Origin: Zopfochytrium polystomum
Lineage: Eukaryota; Chytridiomycota; Chytridiomycetes; Chytridiales; Chytridiaceae
Direction of reading: 5' to 3'
Assembly (NCBI GenBank): GCA_025765615.1
Contig: JAIVFJ010000100.1
Span: 124,001-188,000 of the forward strand
DNA: 64,000 bases
In this document: piece by piece, positions 1 through 13,100 of the stretch
Position numbering within the stretch: the stretch's first letter is position 1
Layout of the letters: each line of letters opens with the position of its first letter
Notes under the pieces: model-generated
Told to the model about the DNA's origin: nothing
Database searches by the model: none
What the model saw: the letters and a program-made list of their open reading frames with translations, nothing else
Program-made: the position numbers and the translations under genes

Positions 1-729
1 TCGGATAAGACGCCTGTGCGACGTGGGGGTCCTGAAATTCGATTGTTGAGGCGAGAGTTCACTGCTCTCCCCTGCTTTTTCTCCAAAAAAAAAAAAAAAA
101 CGGGGAACCACCAACCCTTCGTTCGAGAGTCGCATCGGGCGTGAAGGTGGGCTTTTGCCTGTGCTGCTAACCTGTCTTCCTGTTTTGCCTTCAAACTGGT
201 TCTCTGGGTTGAAGGACGCGTGCGGGGGGGTGTAAAACTTATCCATTCCGGTGGAGCCAGCCGGGGGTCCGGGGCGTGCTACAAGAAACAAAAGAAAAAG
301 GCGGGGCATAAAGGGGCCGGTCGGCTGCGTAAACACAGAGCATGGAACAAAAAGGCGGGCGAGGGGGAAGGAAACGCAAACACCAACACCAACACACACA
401 AAAAAAAAACGCAGATGTTGTACCGGGGCCAACAACCCATACACACCAGCAACAGCGCCTTCGGAATTTTCCTCCCAGCACGGCCCACAGACACGATGTG
501 GCCATTGTGCATGGGGACTCGGGTGTGGGAGGGGCACAAAAGGAACAAAAACGAAAGGTAACAGAGAAAAAAAATAACGAAACAACACGAAGAAAGGGGG
601 TAGGCTTGACAGAGGGCGGTTATGTACGTTTGAGAGAGAGAGAGGCGCAAATGCTATTGAGGGGGATGGGGAACGGGAGACGATTTCTTTGTTTTGTTTC
701 TGTTTTGGGGCTGATTTTTGTTTTGGTGC
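1..729. other. Gene-free edge, 3' flank of bZIP gene
   Basis: No open frame here shows a recognisable domain or balanced codon use. The stretch contains short A-runs and AG-rich or purine-rich tracts (for example around 86-101 and 560-600) and lies downstream of the minus-strand bZIP gene, so part of it is probably that gene's 3' untranslated region. Confidence 0.6.
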
Positions 730-2214
730 TCAGTTGGACGGAGACGCGACCGACGACGATGCGGACACGGACGACGGCGCCGGGGGCGGACCGAGCACGC
801 TCGGCGCGACGCGGCCCGTCACAAAGTCGGCGGAGGCTTGGCTCATCTGGGTGGGAGTAATTGTCATGGTGTCGGGTGGTCACTGATTAGAAAAGCCGGC
901 CAAAACGAAGCCCGCACGCAGCCAACTACCCCCGATAAGTCGAATCACACACAGCCCCCCTCTTACCTGCCGCAAGCTCGCATCCAAAAACTCCTTGACC
1001 CCGCCGCACCCGCACCCCCTGTGCAGCAGCAGCTGGTTCCTGAGCACCACGACCTCCTCCCGCAGCTGCGCGACCAGCGCCGCCAGCTCGCGGTTCTTCT
1101 CCGTCTCCGCGATCGACCGTCGCTCCAGCTCCTGCACGAACTGCTTCTTCTTTTGTCGGCACTTTGACGCCGCCAGCCGGTTGCGCTCCAGGAACCGCCG
1201 CCGCCGCGCGTCCGGGTCGGCCGAGGACCCGCCGGCGCCGCCGTCGTCGCCCCCGTCGCCGCCGTCGTCGTCGGAGCCGTCCGAGGCGGATTGTGACTGC
1301 GAGGGAGCGGCGCGGGGGCGGCTGGACGCCGCGGTTGCTCGAGCGCGGGTCGGTGTGGGAGTCGGCGCGGGTGCGGGGGAGGGTGCAGGTGCGGAGCTCG
1401 CGGCCGTGGCGCGGCGCTTCCGTGCGGGGACGGCGGCGCCAGAGGGGGTCTCGGTCGCGGCAGCCGACTTGCGCGTTCGCCGCACGGGCGGGGGGGAAGA
1501 ACCCGGATTGGCCGGGTCTGCGACGGTAGTGTGAGTGAGATGCGACGGTTGCTGCGACGCGTGCTGCTGCTGCTGCGGCGTCGACAGATGGTTGTGCTCC
1601 GCCGTGCCTTGCGATTCGGACGTTGACGACGGCATGCGGAGGTTGGGGACCACGACATTGGGATACTGAGAGTACGAATGCGAGTTTTGGGCGTGGCTGC
1701 TGCTGTTGTTGTCGGTGGCTCTGGTTGCGGCGTCGTGCTTCTTCAGCGTATCGTGCACGGCCGGGTCGGCCGGGCTGTTTTCGCCCGGCGAGCTGGACGA
1801 CGCAAAACTGGCTTCAAAGGGATTCATTGGTTCGCCGGTCCGGCCGCCATAGTTGATCGCTGCGAGAGATAGGATCGGTTAGTGGTGGGAAGATGTCAGC
1901 CAGGCCGCTCAAGGCTTGCGAAGACATGGAGAGCGAAATCGGGTGCAAAGCAACAGAACTAGGAAGAAACCGTATCCTACCCTACCTGGAGTGAACGAGA
2001 GCTGCGACACCTCCAGCAAAAAATGGTTCGGCGTGGGTAGCGGCGCATCCGTCGCGGTCGTCACGACCAGCGACGACGCTGATGGGAGCGGCGGATGATG
2101 CGGCGGGAACGGCTGTGAAGCGGACGACGAAGTTTGAGCGGGATGGGAGGGCGGCACAGCAAGGGTGGGGCGGAAACCGCCGTCCCTGGAAGCAGCAGCA
2201 TCGGTCGATGCCAT
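730..2214 (-). CDS. bZIP transcription factor, Atf1/ATF2-type (3 exons)
   Basis: Minus-strand exons 1986-2214, 967-1859 and 730-846 join in frame to 412 residues. The basic region contains ERNRLAASKCRQKKK at about residues 301-315, followed by leucine-zipper heptads to about 345, so the product should bind CRE-like DNA as a dimer in the nucleus. Exon 1 joins exon 2 to give an NPFEASF block at about residue 89, similar to the NPFE motif near the N-terminus of Atf1/Aft1 stress factors. The rest is Ser/Pro/Ala/Gln-rich and predicted disordered, with a Gly/Asp-rich stretch before the basic region. The third exon adds a short Ser/Ala-rich tail. The start at 2214 was preferred to an upstream in-frame ATG at 2316 because the added residues look non-conserved. 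Family assignment is firm; the stress role is inferred from the family. Confidence 0.85.
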
Positions 2215-3013
2215 CGTTGCAGGTGTGGGGGAAGTTGGGGCGAAGAGGGGCCGGGGGGAGGAGAGGACTGATTCCCAGTGAGCGCGGGCTGCAGTTGGGA
2301 ACGAATGCCCAATCACTTTATGCGCTTGAAGAGAGAGGGGGCAGAGGGGGGGGCAGAGAGAGGGAGATAGAGAGAGAGAGAGAAGGGATCACTGGTCAGG
2401 CTGGTGGATGATGGGAGGAGCACAACCGACGATCGATGGATCGATCGAGGGACAGATCGCGCGCGGGGGGGTGCGGAGGAGGCACAGAAGATTCACAGAT
2501 CGCACAGAGAGTGTGAGTGAGTGCTAAGCGGCGTCTGGGTCGGAGTTTCTGGTGGGGGTGTGTTTGTGCTGGTGTGCGATGGGCCAGGCAGTAGCGGTAA
2601 TGATGACGTCTTCGTTCGTAGAAGGCCCGTCTCCCTCTCTTCTCTCGCTCTCGCTCACAGAGGAACGACCAACCAAATTTCGAGGTTTGTTTGACAAGTG
2701 CTTGTGACAAGGCTATGGCAGGTAAGGGAGAAAGACAAATTTTGAGTGCTCCGAAATTTTGAGCTGTGCGGAGGGTCGCTTGCACGCAAGACTTTGCTTG
2801 GAAGGGGAAGGACGGTGGGTGAGTGGGGGCAAGTGAGCTGAGGGGCAGGTAGGGGGTGGGGATGGTGGGGGGGAATGCGGGGTTTCTTGCAGTCGGTCGC
2901 GCAAGCGTAACAAACATCTCCTGCTTTTGGAGCCGCGCACAATGCCAGTGTAAAGCACATGTTGGAGAGTGAGTGAGTGAAGTGAGTGAGTGCAGGCGCA
3001 AAGCCGGGAAGAG

Positions 3014-3047
<34 letters not shown>

Positions 3048-3152
3048 AAAGGGGACGTGCGCGCAGCCACTCAGCCACCAGGCGCCAGGATCATCGCGGC
3101 ACGCCCGGCAGCCTCGTCCCGACGACGACCGCTTTGTCGGCTCCAGCCGCGT
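2215..3152. promoter_or_regulatory. Divergent intergenic region with long A-run
   Basis: This stretch separates the start of the bZIP gene (minus) from the start of the Rho-like gene (plus), so it should carry both promoters. It holds AG-rich repeats near 2330-2390 and an A-run of about 32 bases at 3013-3045. Several open frames cross the A-run but give only poly-Lys or poly-Phe, so I do not call them genes. No sharp promoter element was found. Confidence 0.5.
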
Positions 3153-4354
3153 ATGGATCGCGACGGCGGCGACGACGGCGTCGTGCCCGTCCGAAAAGCC
3201 GTCTTCGTCGGCGAGGACGGCGGTAAGCGAGCGGCCTCGATTTCGCCGCCCTACTCACGCGCTCGATCGTAACCCCGCACCTCCCCACCCCCCAACACCC
3301 CCACCTTTCGCGTCAAACCCCCTCTTCAACAATGCAACACAAAAGTTGGAAAGATGCACCTCCTAACGATGCAGAGATTTGGCTGCTTACCCGTAAGGAG
3401 AACCACCGCGCCCAAACCCCACCAGTCGTTTGCGGCTGCTGTTTTTCGCTCGTGCGCCAAAAAAAACCATCCTCTGTCTGATGTTGAGAACACCTCCTTC
3501 TCTGGCCGTTCGACTCCGCTTCCCAAATATTTTCGGATCATAGGAGTTTGTGAGTCCCTGTACGTAAATCGAACGTCCTTGTCGGCCGCCCGCCGCCCAA
3601 CACAGACTGCAAATCCCTCGCCTCCCCCCTTCCATCAGACTTTGAGCCCTACCACGTCGACGTGGCACTTACCGACGGCGACGGCAACGGCGACGGCAAA
3701 CCGGGGCCGCTAGTGTCGCTGTTCGTGCACAACCACACGAGCGCCGAGGCGGCCAACTACCGGTTGCGGCCGCTGCTGTACCCCGGGGCGAACGTGGTGG
3801 TTGTCTGCTTCTCGATCGCCGCGCCCGAAACGCTGGACGGCGTCGAGTCCGAGGTGAGAGGCGTTTGGGGGCGTGTGTATGTGTGAGAATATCTGTTTCG
3901 CTCACTCTTTCACTCGCACACATGTACAGCTCATCCCCGAGGTGCGGCGGTACTGCGGCAACGACTTGCCGACGGTGCTGGTGGGGTGCAAAAAGGACTT
4001 GCGGGACGACCCGGCGACCGTCGCGGAACTGGCTCGCCGCGGGCGGCGCCCGGTAACGAGCGAGGAGGTGCGGACGCGCACTGTGTTTTTTCCACCTTCA
4101 ACCCCTTTTTAACGGGACCACGGGCCAACACCCCGCCCTGCCAAAACGCCGCACACAGGGCATTGCGGTCGCGCAGCGCATCAGCGCGTTCCGGTACGTC
4201 GAGTGCAGCGTCGTCGTGAACGGCGGCGGCGGCGGGGGACGGTGTGGACGCGGTGTTTGCGAGCGCCGCCCGGGCCGCGTTGATGCCGGTGGAGGCGGCG
4301 CCGCAATGGCAGTACCAGCCGCGGCGGCGGCGGTGGTGGTGCGCCGTGATGTGA
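3153..4354 (+). CDS. Atypical Rho-family GTPase with degenerate nucleotide site
   Basis: Exons 3153-3222, 3346-3392, 3544-3559 (16 nt), 3639-3853, 3930-4067 and 4159-4354 rebuild a Rho fold. The N-terminus gives VRKAVFVGEDGVGKM, then the effector-region equivalent, RLRPLLYP and VVVVCFSI. The G4 region reads LVGCKKDLRDD, the G5 region ECS, and the C-terminus is a basic stretch plus CAVM, a CAAX prenylation box. Three key features are abnormal: the P-loop ends GKM instead of GKT/S, the DTAGQ switch II is absent (HNHTSAEA in its place), and a Gly-rich insert precedes it. The last exon needs a one-base frame correction in the G-run at 4234-4238 to reach the CAAX end; read straight it runs to another stop. 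It may be a nucleotide-independent membrane regulator, a decaying gene or a sequence with one indel. The Rho relationship is secure, the function is not. Confidence 0.72.
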
Positions 4355-6275
4355 GGATATACGAATGACCCGCGATTGTTGGGCGGGACTACTGGACGGG
4401 ATTGGGGGGATGCGCGGTTGCTTTTGAACCGGGAGGGATCACTGTTCTGTTGGCGTTCAAAATGTTGAAACAAAGGGAGCAATTGGGTTCTAGCAGTATC
4501 TGAGCGCTGCCGAAGCCGAGGCTCCTGGGCGGCGGCCGTGGGAGAACATGATCATCTTCGGCATCCCTCCCCTCTTTCCTCACTTTCGAATTACCCGCGC
4601 GCGCGCTGGTTGTATCTGAAGTATTCACGAGTACTCGCTGAGAATGTATTTAGAATGGTCACGTCTCGCTGTGCGGTGAACAAGCAAGAAAAGCGGGTCC
4701 CTCCTTTATCTATTTAACCCAAAGGTGAGGTCGTTTGGCGCGCAAAACGGCACACAAAGTGCTGTGCGTGGTAGCGGGCGCGATTCCGGGAAGAGATCCC
4801 GGCAGACACAACGACCGAGCTCTCCCTCCGCGCTAGAGAGGGATTTACAGTGTTACGGCTGCTCGCTGGCGTTGCGGTTTTTTCCACTGAACAACAGCTT
4901 ATTTGTCGCTACTTGGCGGTCCGCGTGCGATCAACACCATTCTTTCCGCTGCTCGAAGATCTGGAAAACTTGTGTTATTCCCTCGAACACGTTGTCGCCT
5001 CTGATTCGAAATAATGCTGCTCACGCGCGCATTTCGGCGGATTCAGCTCGTTGCGATAGGCTTTGCCGAGTCTTCGTCCAAAGACAGTAAATAGCGATCC
5101 TTGCTTGCTAGTCGTGGAGAATAAAGCGCTTGTTGAATATATTTATCAAAAACGGAAAAAGAAGTCGCGTCTGATGCCGACAAAAAGTCACGCTTGATGG
5201 GACGCGACATGGAGCACTTTGTCGTCTCAGCCTCGACTGTTCTGGCGGTACTCTTCCTTTCCTTTCCAGCTGTCATACGTCATCACATCCTCTTTCGCCA
5301 AAACACCAAACCCTTTCGGAACAAACAAACATGGAGCAGCTCCCAGGGACAGACTCGCCAAATCCGCAACGTTTACCTGCTCTGGTCAACCGTCGTCGCC
5401 ATCGTTTCCCGACAGCGTCGGCTCCTTGGTCGTCGCCTGCGCCTTCGTCAAAGTCTCGCAGGACTTGGACTTTGATGATCTCGCCGTCTCGACCATCAAA
5501 GTCGCAGGTTCGTGAGGAATGATTGGCACGGACTTCGTGGTTGTCCGGCTTGATCTTTGCATGCAGTCTGACGATTCATGCGTAAGTTCACAACCACTAA
5601 CAACAGTAGCAAATAATTTTCTTTCTTTTCGTCATACTGCTGCCAACTGACGAGCGGCCGCATTTGTTTCAACGCCGGGGCATCTCTTCCACGCGTCAGT
5701 GTTGATGGGAATTTGTTTTATCGGCAATTACTTTAGTTTGCTTTAATTTTTTATTTTTATTTATTAATTTTTTTTTTTTTTGGATGACGAGCCAAATAGG
5801 TATTTACTACTGGAAGGTTTCGGTCCAGCAAAACTATCATCCTTTGTTTTTTTTTCTTACCGGATTCCCATTTCACTCCTGGCCCCAATCACACTTTTTG
5901 TTTCCCCAGGAGAATTACTAAACAGCCATGATCCCTCCGTTCCGCGTCGCGAGCTGGTTTATATTCGGTTTCAACACCGTGACCATGGTCGCAACAGCTC
6001 CGGCTCGGCGGGCGAAGACTACCCATTTGCAAATTTGGATCGTTAAGATCCAAGGCTCTGGTCGTCTGAAATAACACAAGGGGAAAAAAGAGGAGGAGAG
6101 TGAATGAATTGAAAATAGAAAGACACGTGTCAGTGTAGTTTTTTTCTCGGCAAGTCCTCTCTGCGTTGACGAGTTTTGTGTCGGCGAAAGAAACAAAGAG
6201 CCGACCCAATCGACAGAAGTAGCGGCGAAGTGGGCGATGCTTGTCATTCCCAAATCCCCACCTCCACCACGAAAG

Positions 6276-6309
<34 letters not shown>

Positions 6310-7773
6310 TACCCCCGCCCTGTTTTGGCCAATTGTGAAAAAAGTCCTTACGTAAATCGCATCGTGACCCGTCACGGAGTTGTGAGTAATAGATACTGTG
6401 TATGTTTGTTCCGTGGGCGATAGATTTCCGCCTTTCAAACGGAAATGCGCGGTCGCCGCCAAACGAAGAAGGGGCGGATCCCGCCCGCATTCCGGACGCG
6501 TTTTCCGTCGACCCTGTCGGCAGGCCGCTCTATCGCTCTCTCCTCTCTCTCTCTCTCTCTCACCTCCTCTTTCGCTCATCCTTTCCATACGAAGCGTCGG
6601 TTTTTTGGAACCGCGCTCGGGACATCGAATCGCTAAAACGTACTGAACAACGAAAACAGGTGGAACGGAATCCGAACGAAGAACGGACGGAGTCCCCCTC
6701 CCATACCAACACATGAATTTGCTTCCGCGGTCTAGGCGGAAACGACTTGCTCCTGTTTTTGGTCCCCTATAGAGAGAGAGAGAGAGAGAGATAGAGAGAG
6801 AAGAGGATAGAGAGATAGAGATAAAGCGAGAAGAGAGCGATTTTATAAATTTTTCTCTCTTCCCTTCACGTGGATGTCCGAATTCTTTGTTTTCGGTGAA
6901 AAGATATCAGCAAGTGGAACGTCCATTGGGTGGAAAAGTTGGCGAATTTTTTTTGAAATTTTTTTTTTTTGTTTGAACGGCAAAAGCCCCCATTCTGGAC
7001 CAGATCGCGTGAGAGAGAGCGTTCGGCGGTGCTCTCTCCGCCAAGAGCGCAAGCAAATTTAAGGGGGAGTATGTTGTCGGAGTTTACTTTCCTGTTAAGG
7101 GTGGTGGCTTACTCCCGAAGAACTTGACGCAGGCGTTCATGCGCGCGCGGCAGCTTGGCGGTCGATGGAGGAGACGAGGCCCGGGCGCGAGGAGGAGTTT
7201 CCAATCAACCAATGCGTGCGGCGGTTCGTCTCCCCCCGTTCTGGGCGGTGGCGGTGGGGCCCTCGTTGCATATTGCCGGCCCACAAACGGACAAGAAAAC
7301 CAAGTGAGAAAAAAAAGAAAAAAGCGAAAACATTCGCCGCGCATTTGTTGTTGGTGCCCAGACACCCACGGGCGGGGGGGTTTTTCACATCAATTTCGAT
7401 GGCCCCAATGCCCCACCCAAAAAAAAAACAAGATAGAGAAACAAAAAAAAAAAAATAAAAAGAAGAAGAACGCGCCGTCAGACGAGACGGGTTGATTAGT
7501 CCCTAATGGGCCCGGTCGGCGGGCGGCGGATGTTTGCTCCCTTTTCCCACCACCTCTTCTGATCTCTGCGCATCGCGCAAATTCACCCACCACACACATA
7601 CCCTGTTTGCTACTACACCCAGGCCAACCGACCCCTCCCCCCCCCCGCAGCCTCCTTTTTCGACTCTACGCTCACCCTTAATTCCCCACTTCCTAAAGCC
7701 ACTCGCGGCTCTCTCTATGGAGCCATGCATCGTGTGGCGAGAGATCGAGAGAGAGGAGCGAGAGTGTGATGAT

Positions 7774-7832
<59 letters not shown>

Positions 7833-9437
7833 AGGATGTGGGAAGAGTGCGACTGGCTCTCTGTTTTTTCGAAGAAGACTGAAAAAAAAAAAACTCTAGC
7901 ATGAATTGAGGAATTGAGAAAGAAAATCGAGCCGAAGAAGGGCTTTCTCTTCCCGTCTGTTGTTGTTGCCTTCCTCCTTTTCTTTTCCTTCCTCTTGTTG
8001 CTGCTATGGGGTCCGCACAAGCATGCTTTGCTTTGCTTTTCGGTTTTTCTTGTTTTCGTTCGTTGCTTTGCTTTTTTTCTGTTTTCTTGTGCGAATCTTC
8101 TTCTTCTCACGCCGCAATACAACACAACAACATCGTTCTCTTTCTCTTTCTCTCGCAAAAAAGGGGGGGAAAACAAAACAAAACAAAAAAAAAAATGCGT
8201 CATTCGTCAGTCCCAGGCTGAAAAGCAGTTTTGGCCCAACTTTTTTTTTTTTGTCATTCATTCAACCCCATATCATCATCATCATCGTATCGTCCAAGCA
8301 CCCACCATCCGTCCCTTTGGCCAATCGAGAGAGGGCACACACAGACAGGCGGACCGAGGGTCAGAGAGACAGAAGTCAGAGAAAAGAGAACATTCCTCCT
8401 GACTAAACAAACAAAAAGCAAAGAGAAACCACCAAGCGAGCCGAGCGCGAAAAAAAAAAAGAAAGAAAAAAAAAAAGAAAATTCGCCAAAACAAGATCAG
8501 AGACAGACAGACAAGACTGAGAGAAAGAGAGTGTGTGTGGGATTACTACAGCAATAACAAAAAAAAAAAAAAAACGAAAACAAAACGGCGGTTTCGGCCC
8601 CCACAAACCGCCGTTGCCGCGACGCCGTCGAATTTCGTCGTGCGTCAGTGGTGGGTCAATCGTCGCCGTCGCACACTCATCGCCGCCGACGCCGCCCACG
8701 CAACCCCCACCCACCATCGTCACGGCCCCCCCCAAACCACCCGCCCGCCCCCCCGCTCCCCCGCAGACTGCTGCACCCTCAGGAGGGAGCAGTAACCTCA
8801 GCCCCCCCCCCCCCCCCCCCCCGCGCGGACCTAGCCGATCCCCACACTTATACTACGGCTCCCCTTCCCCCGCCCAACGCACACCCGGACACCCCCACGC
8901 TACCTCAATCGTATCGGTTGGCGTTCTTAACCGGCGCTCTCTTGTTGTCGTTCGTTGTGTTGTCGCTCGTTCGAGGTCCTTGTCGCGAACCACCCGAAGG
9001 TGAACCAAAATCAATCCATCGTGTCCCAGTCTGTCTCGCTCCAACGCATTCATTCATTTATTCCCTTCGCCAGCCCCATAAATCCCTTTCCTTTGTTCTC
9101 AGACCCCACTCTCCTCCCCCGCCCCCCCCCCACACGAACACAGACGCTCACCTCGTTCCCTCTTCCACCCCTTACCTTTCCTTATTTTGCACCAAAGAGA
9201 AGTGGACCAAAGGGGGAATAAAAAACAAAAGAGGAAAAACGACGGGACGACAACCCACCCCTCCCCACACAACCTGCTTTTCTCCCCCGCGCGAACCCCG
9301 CGACTTTGGACTCTGACTGGTCCTCCGCTCCCTTGCCTCCTCGTTCCCCTGTGCCCTCACCAAGATCGAGACAAGCCTGTTCACACGCTGCGTGCTCAAT
9401 TGCGCCCCCTCCCCTCGCGTCGTCCTCCAGCCCGACC
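4355..9437. other. Five-kilobase gene-poor low-complexity region
   Basis: No protein family was recognised on either strand. Dinucleotide and purine tracts are abundant: CA/GT near 6288-6310, GA near 6770-6840 and 7778-7830, A-runs near 7420-7460 and 8560-8575, and a C-run near 8805-8822. A short frame around 5219-5515 ending in a plausible globular stretch, and another at 5780-6046, have no flanking exons I could join. The right end leads into the 5' region of the C2H2 gene. Confidence 0.5.
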
Positions 9438-12400
9438 ATGCACCCTGCCACGAGAAGCAGTGCCAGACAGCAGCAGTTGCTGCAACAGCGCCTTCAGCAG
9501 CAGCAGCAGCACCAACAGCAGCAAACGGAAGATGCACAGCAGCAGCACTCCTTGCCACGATCGTCGCGAAGGCGGCCCGCCGCTCCAACAGCAGCTACTG
9601 CTGCTGCTGCCACTGCAGACACCAGCAGCAGGAGCAGCAGCAGCAGTTGGGCCATGATGGCGGCAGAGGCAGCCACGGCCGCCGCCGTTGCTGCGGTCAC
9701 GTCCGCGGCAACTACAGCGGCCGCGGCGGTTGCCGCCCCTCCTCCCCGACGGGGGGGTTCCAGCCGTCGTTCCGTTGGAACAAGTGGCGGGGGCGGCTCC
9801 AGCAGCACCAGCAGCAGCAGGAACAGGGGAGGTGCCAGGACCAGCCGGAGCAGTGGCAACAACAGCAGCGGCAGAGCCCAAGGGGAGCCTGTCGAGCGAT
9901 CCCACGTATGCAGCAAGTGTGGGCGTGGTGAGTGTCGGGTCGAGGCTGTTGGTGTGGGGGGAGAGACAAAGAAGGAGTGGGAATGTGGGGGTCGGCGTAT
10001 CAAGTCGAGCAGACTGGGAGACAGACAGACATCACGCCAGCCTGCTGCTTGCTTACGTTTCCCCACGCGATTTCATTGGCTGGCTCGCCACCCCCTCTTC
10101 TTCCCTTGGTGTCTTTCTTTTGGTTCAGTGACTGGTATTCCTCCACGATTTTCCCGCCGCTTCCGCCCTCAGTCCGTCTGTCGCTCGCTCTCGCCCTGGT
10201 CATTTGCCCTCGCTTGCATGCTGCCTTGTCATGACCCACCACCATGGCGAAAATTTTCCCTTTTCGTCGTTTCCTTATTTGCTGATGACGCACTCCACCC
10301 CTTCCCCCAACTCTCCCCGACCGTGACCTCTAACACGCATCACTCAAAAAAAAAAAAAAAAAATAAAAAAAAATCAATTTCCACGAATTCTGCCCAAACC
10401 GGCAACAAGCCTTCTTCCGCCAAGAGCACCTTGTACGCCACGCCCGCATCCACACCGGCGAGAAACCCTTTACATGCACGTACTGCAAGAAGACGTTTGG
10501 GCGCAAGGACGAACTGTTGCGCCACCATCGCATGCACGAAAAGACGAGCTCCAGTGTATCCCTAGCTCGGGCGGCCGCGCGCGTTCCAAAGTCGTCGTCG
10601 TCCTCGTCATCTTCGTCGTCGTTGTCGTCCGCCCGTGCCAGGGCTGCTCTCGCGGCCCGGCGCGCAAAGCAATTGTCTTCCCACGTTGTCGATCCCCTTG
10701 TTTCCATGCAAAAGCATGCGCAGCAGCAACAGCAGCAGCAGCAGCCCGATATGCGCTCCCATTTTTCCTTTCAGGGAACCAACGACAATCAAGATGGTCA
10801 AAATTTATTTGCTTTGGACGCAGCGGCGGCTGGCGGTCAGCCTTCTGATGCCACTCTCTCCGCAATGCCGATGACCTGGTCGGCGCAGGTTCGTAGTCCC
10901 ACCTTGAAGACCAAGTGTCGCCTGCGCCTTACTTTTGTGCTTTGGCAACACTTGAACTTAGATGTACGAGCAGCCTCAGGTAGCAGCTTCTGCTGAAGTA
11001 GGGCCAGTTGAGACAGCACAGGTAATGGGCGATTCGGGGCCAGAGTATCCGGCGACACCGGAAAAACAATTCCAATGTACTCAACCTGGCTGCACAAAAT
11101 TCTTCACGCGCATGACTCACATGAAACGGCACGTCGGCACTGCACATTTCAAGCAAATTGAGCTTCGGTGCTACAGTCGAAACTGTGAAAGGACCTTTAG
11201 CAGGTAACGAGGCATCCGTTAATACCCAACGGGGCTTCCTTTCGCTCGTAACAGCAAGCGCTGACCACACTACTACAGCGGCGCAGGTTTGGAGCGACAC
11301 TTCCACAGCGCCCACCAAGGTGAATGGGAAAATAGGAACGCGTCGCCCTCAAGCCATTCCGAAACGGACGATCCAAGCGTGGCCCAAAGCCGACCGGAGC
11401 CAATTGATTCAGCGAGAAGCGAGTGGGGACTTGGACCGGCGGCGAGGTCGGACGACCCAGCCGAGGACCCTCTGATGACTGCGTCACCGCAGACGGAACA
11501 TCCACTTTTGAATGCGGACGCCTTCGACCCATACATGTGGGCTCCCGCGCCCGTTCCGATCTTGCCTCAAAGGGACTCTATCGGTGCCGATCGTGCAGCT
11601 TCGTCTTTGGATTCCGATGAACGCACCTCGACGTACGGATTGCCGACAAAACCCGCTGCCGAACCCGACATACCGCGTGCTCCGCAGGCACTCCAGCGAG
11701 TTGGGCTGCAACGGCAGTTGTTGGACCTTCAGCAGCCTCACAGGCTGTCAATTTCGATCCCAACACCGCTGCCGTCTCCTTTAACCCCACCTGGATCAAA
11801 ATATCTTTCCGCAGCCGAGACCAGGCCCTCAATGTTTGGAGACTCCCAAGGCGGACCCAGCGCAAGCTGCAACACCGGCGTCCAGCAACCCGGAAACTCG
11901 GCCCTGAGATCAGAGGATGCCGCCCAACTGTCGGCTGCACCGTTTTTTTACTACGCCCCGCCCCAAGGCCCTTACCAGCAGCTTGGCTCGAACGACTTGT
12001 CATTTTTGAGGTATCAGCCGCACGAGTTCTTGCTCTCCCAGCAGCAAATGGAGCAACAGCGCCTATATGTGCAGCAACAGCACGATCAAAAGCAGCACCA
12101 GCCTCCGTCGCAGCATTCGGAGATTCAGCATCAAATGCCGCACCAGCAACAGTATGCCAGACAGCCAGAGCCAAAGCAAAAGCAGCAACCGCGAAACAAT
12201 TTGCCATCCGACATTTCCGAGCCGTTTCGAGAAACCTCTTTTGGGGGATCGCAGATGCGTTTGCCAGCAGCGGTGCCTCCGCAGAGCTCAGTTGAGACCA
12301 ATCGCGGCGCGAGGTTCACCCCAATTTTCAATGTGACCCCTTCGCCGTCGCAACCTTTCAATCGGTACCCGGTCGCGTCTGCGAATTCGTCAATGCAACA

Positions 12401-13100
12401 ACCGTCACCGTACTCCCTTCCCTCGGAACAGCAAGTTTTGGACGGACGGGGTTACGTCCCCCAAACGAGACCGCTGGAACCACTTCCCAATCAGCAAGAG
12501 TCGACGCAGAAGCAGCTACCGCTTGGGCCACCAAACAAATCGCCGCACCAGCAACCACAGGTGGGGCAGCAGGAACAGCACAACTCGGTGTTACTGTTGC
12601 ACCAACAGCAAGCGCAGCAGCAGCCAGGGCAGCAGCAGCCAGGGCAGCAGCAGCCAGCACAGCAGCCGCAACAGTTCAACCACCGTCTTGCTCACCAGAG
12701 GCATTCCCAGCAGCAGCAGTATCCTGTCGGTGTTCAACTCCCAGACCAGTGGAACGGACGATTTCCTTACAATCTACCACCTTCGCAAGAGCAATTCTCG
12801 CAGCACCATTTTCATGCTCAAGCGCAGCATCAAATGTACGCGTCAACGGGCGCGAGCGCCCTCAGCGTCCTGGCTCCTAACTACACCGCATCACAGTACC
12901 ACCAGGAGCAGCAGCAACAACAGCACCAGCTTGCTCCGATACAATCCCTAGCGCACTCTCCGCCAAAGGAGCAATGCGCACCAACGCAGCAGCAGCAGCA
13001 TTACAGTCAGCAGCTTCAGCAGCACCCGTCGTACCATTACATGCACCGCGACCCGTCGGCAAGGCAGATGGTCGCTATGCCTCCTCATTTAGGTCAATAG
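9438..13100 (+). CDS. C2H2 zinc-finger protein with glutamine-rich tail (4 exons)
   Basis: Exons 9438-9927, 10410-10888, 10962-11203 and 11279-13100 join in frame to 1010 residues. Finger 1 (about residues 159-180) is split by intron 1: its CSKCGR lies in exon 1 and its [14 protein letters not shown] in exon 2. Finger 2 ([21 protein letters not shown]) follows a classic HTGEKPF linker. Fingers 3 (CTQPGC...HVGTAH, about 361) and 4 (CYSRNC...HFHSAH, about 392) have the longer Cys spacing of TFIIIA-like fingers. About 550 residues of Gln/Pro/Ser-rich low complexity follow, with long CAG-type runs; the N-terminus is Ala/Ser/Gln-rich. This is the layout of a DNA-binding factor with an activation-type tail. 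Clean phases at all three introns, including the split finger, support the model. No specific orthologue could be named. Confidence 0.85.

Noticed and set aside
2396..3078. Long minus-strand ORFs crossing the poly-A/T tract
   Set aside because: They encode poly-Phe and His/Pro/Ser low complexity, have no domain, and overlap the divergent promoter.
5219..6046. Short plus-strand ORFs that look partly globular
   Set aside because: No splice partners, domain or start context could be found in a low-complexity neighbourhood.
9306..9437. In-frame N-terminal extension of the C2H2 protein
   Set aside because: The upstream open segment has no ATG before 9438, so the first ATG was used.
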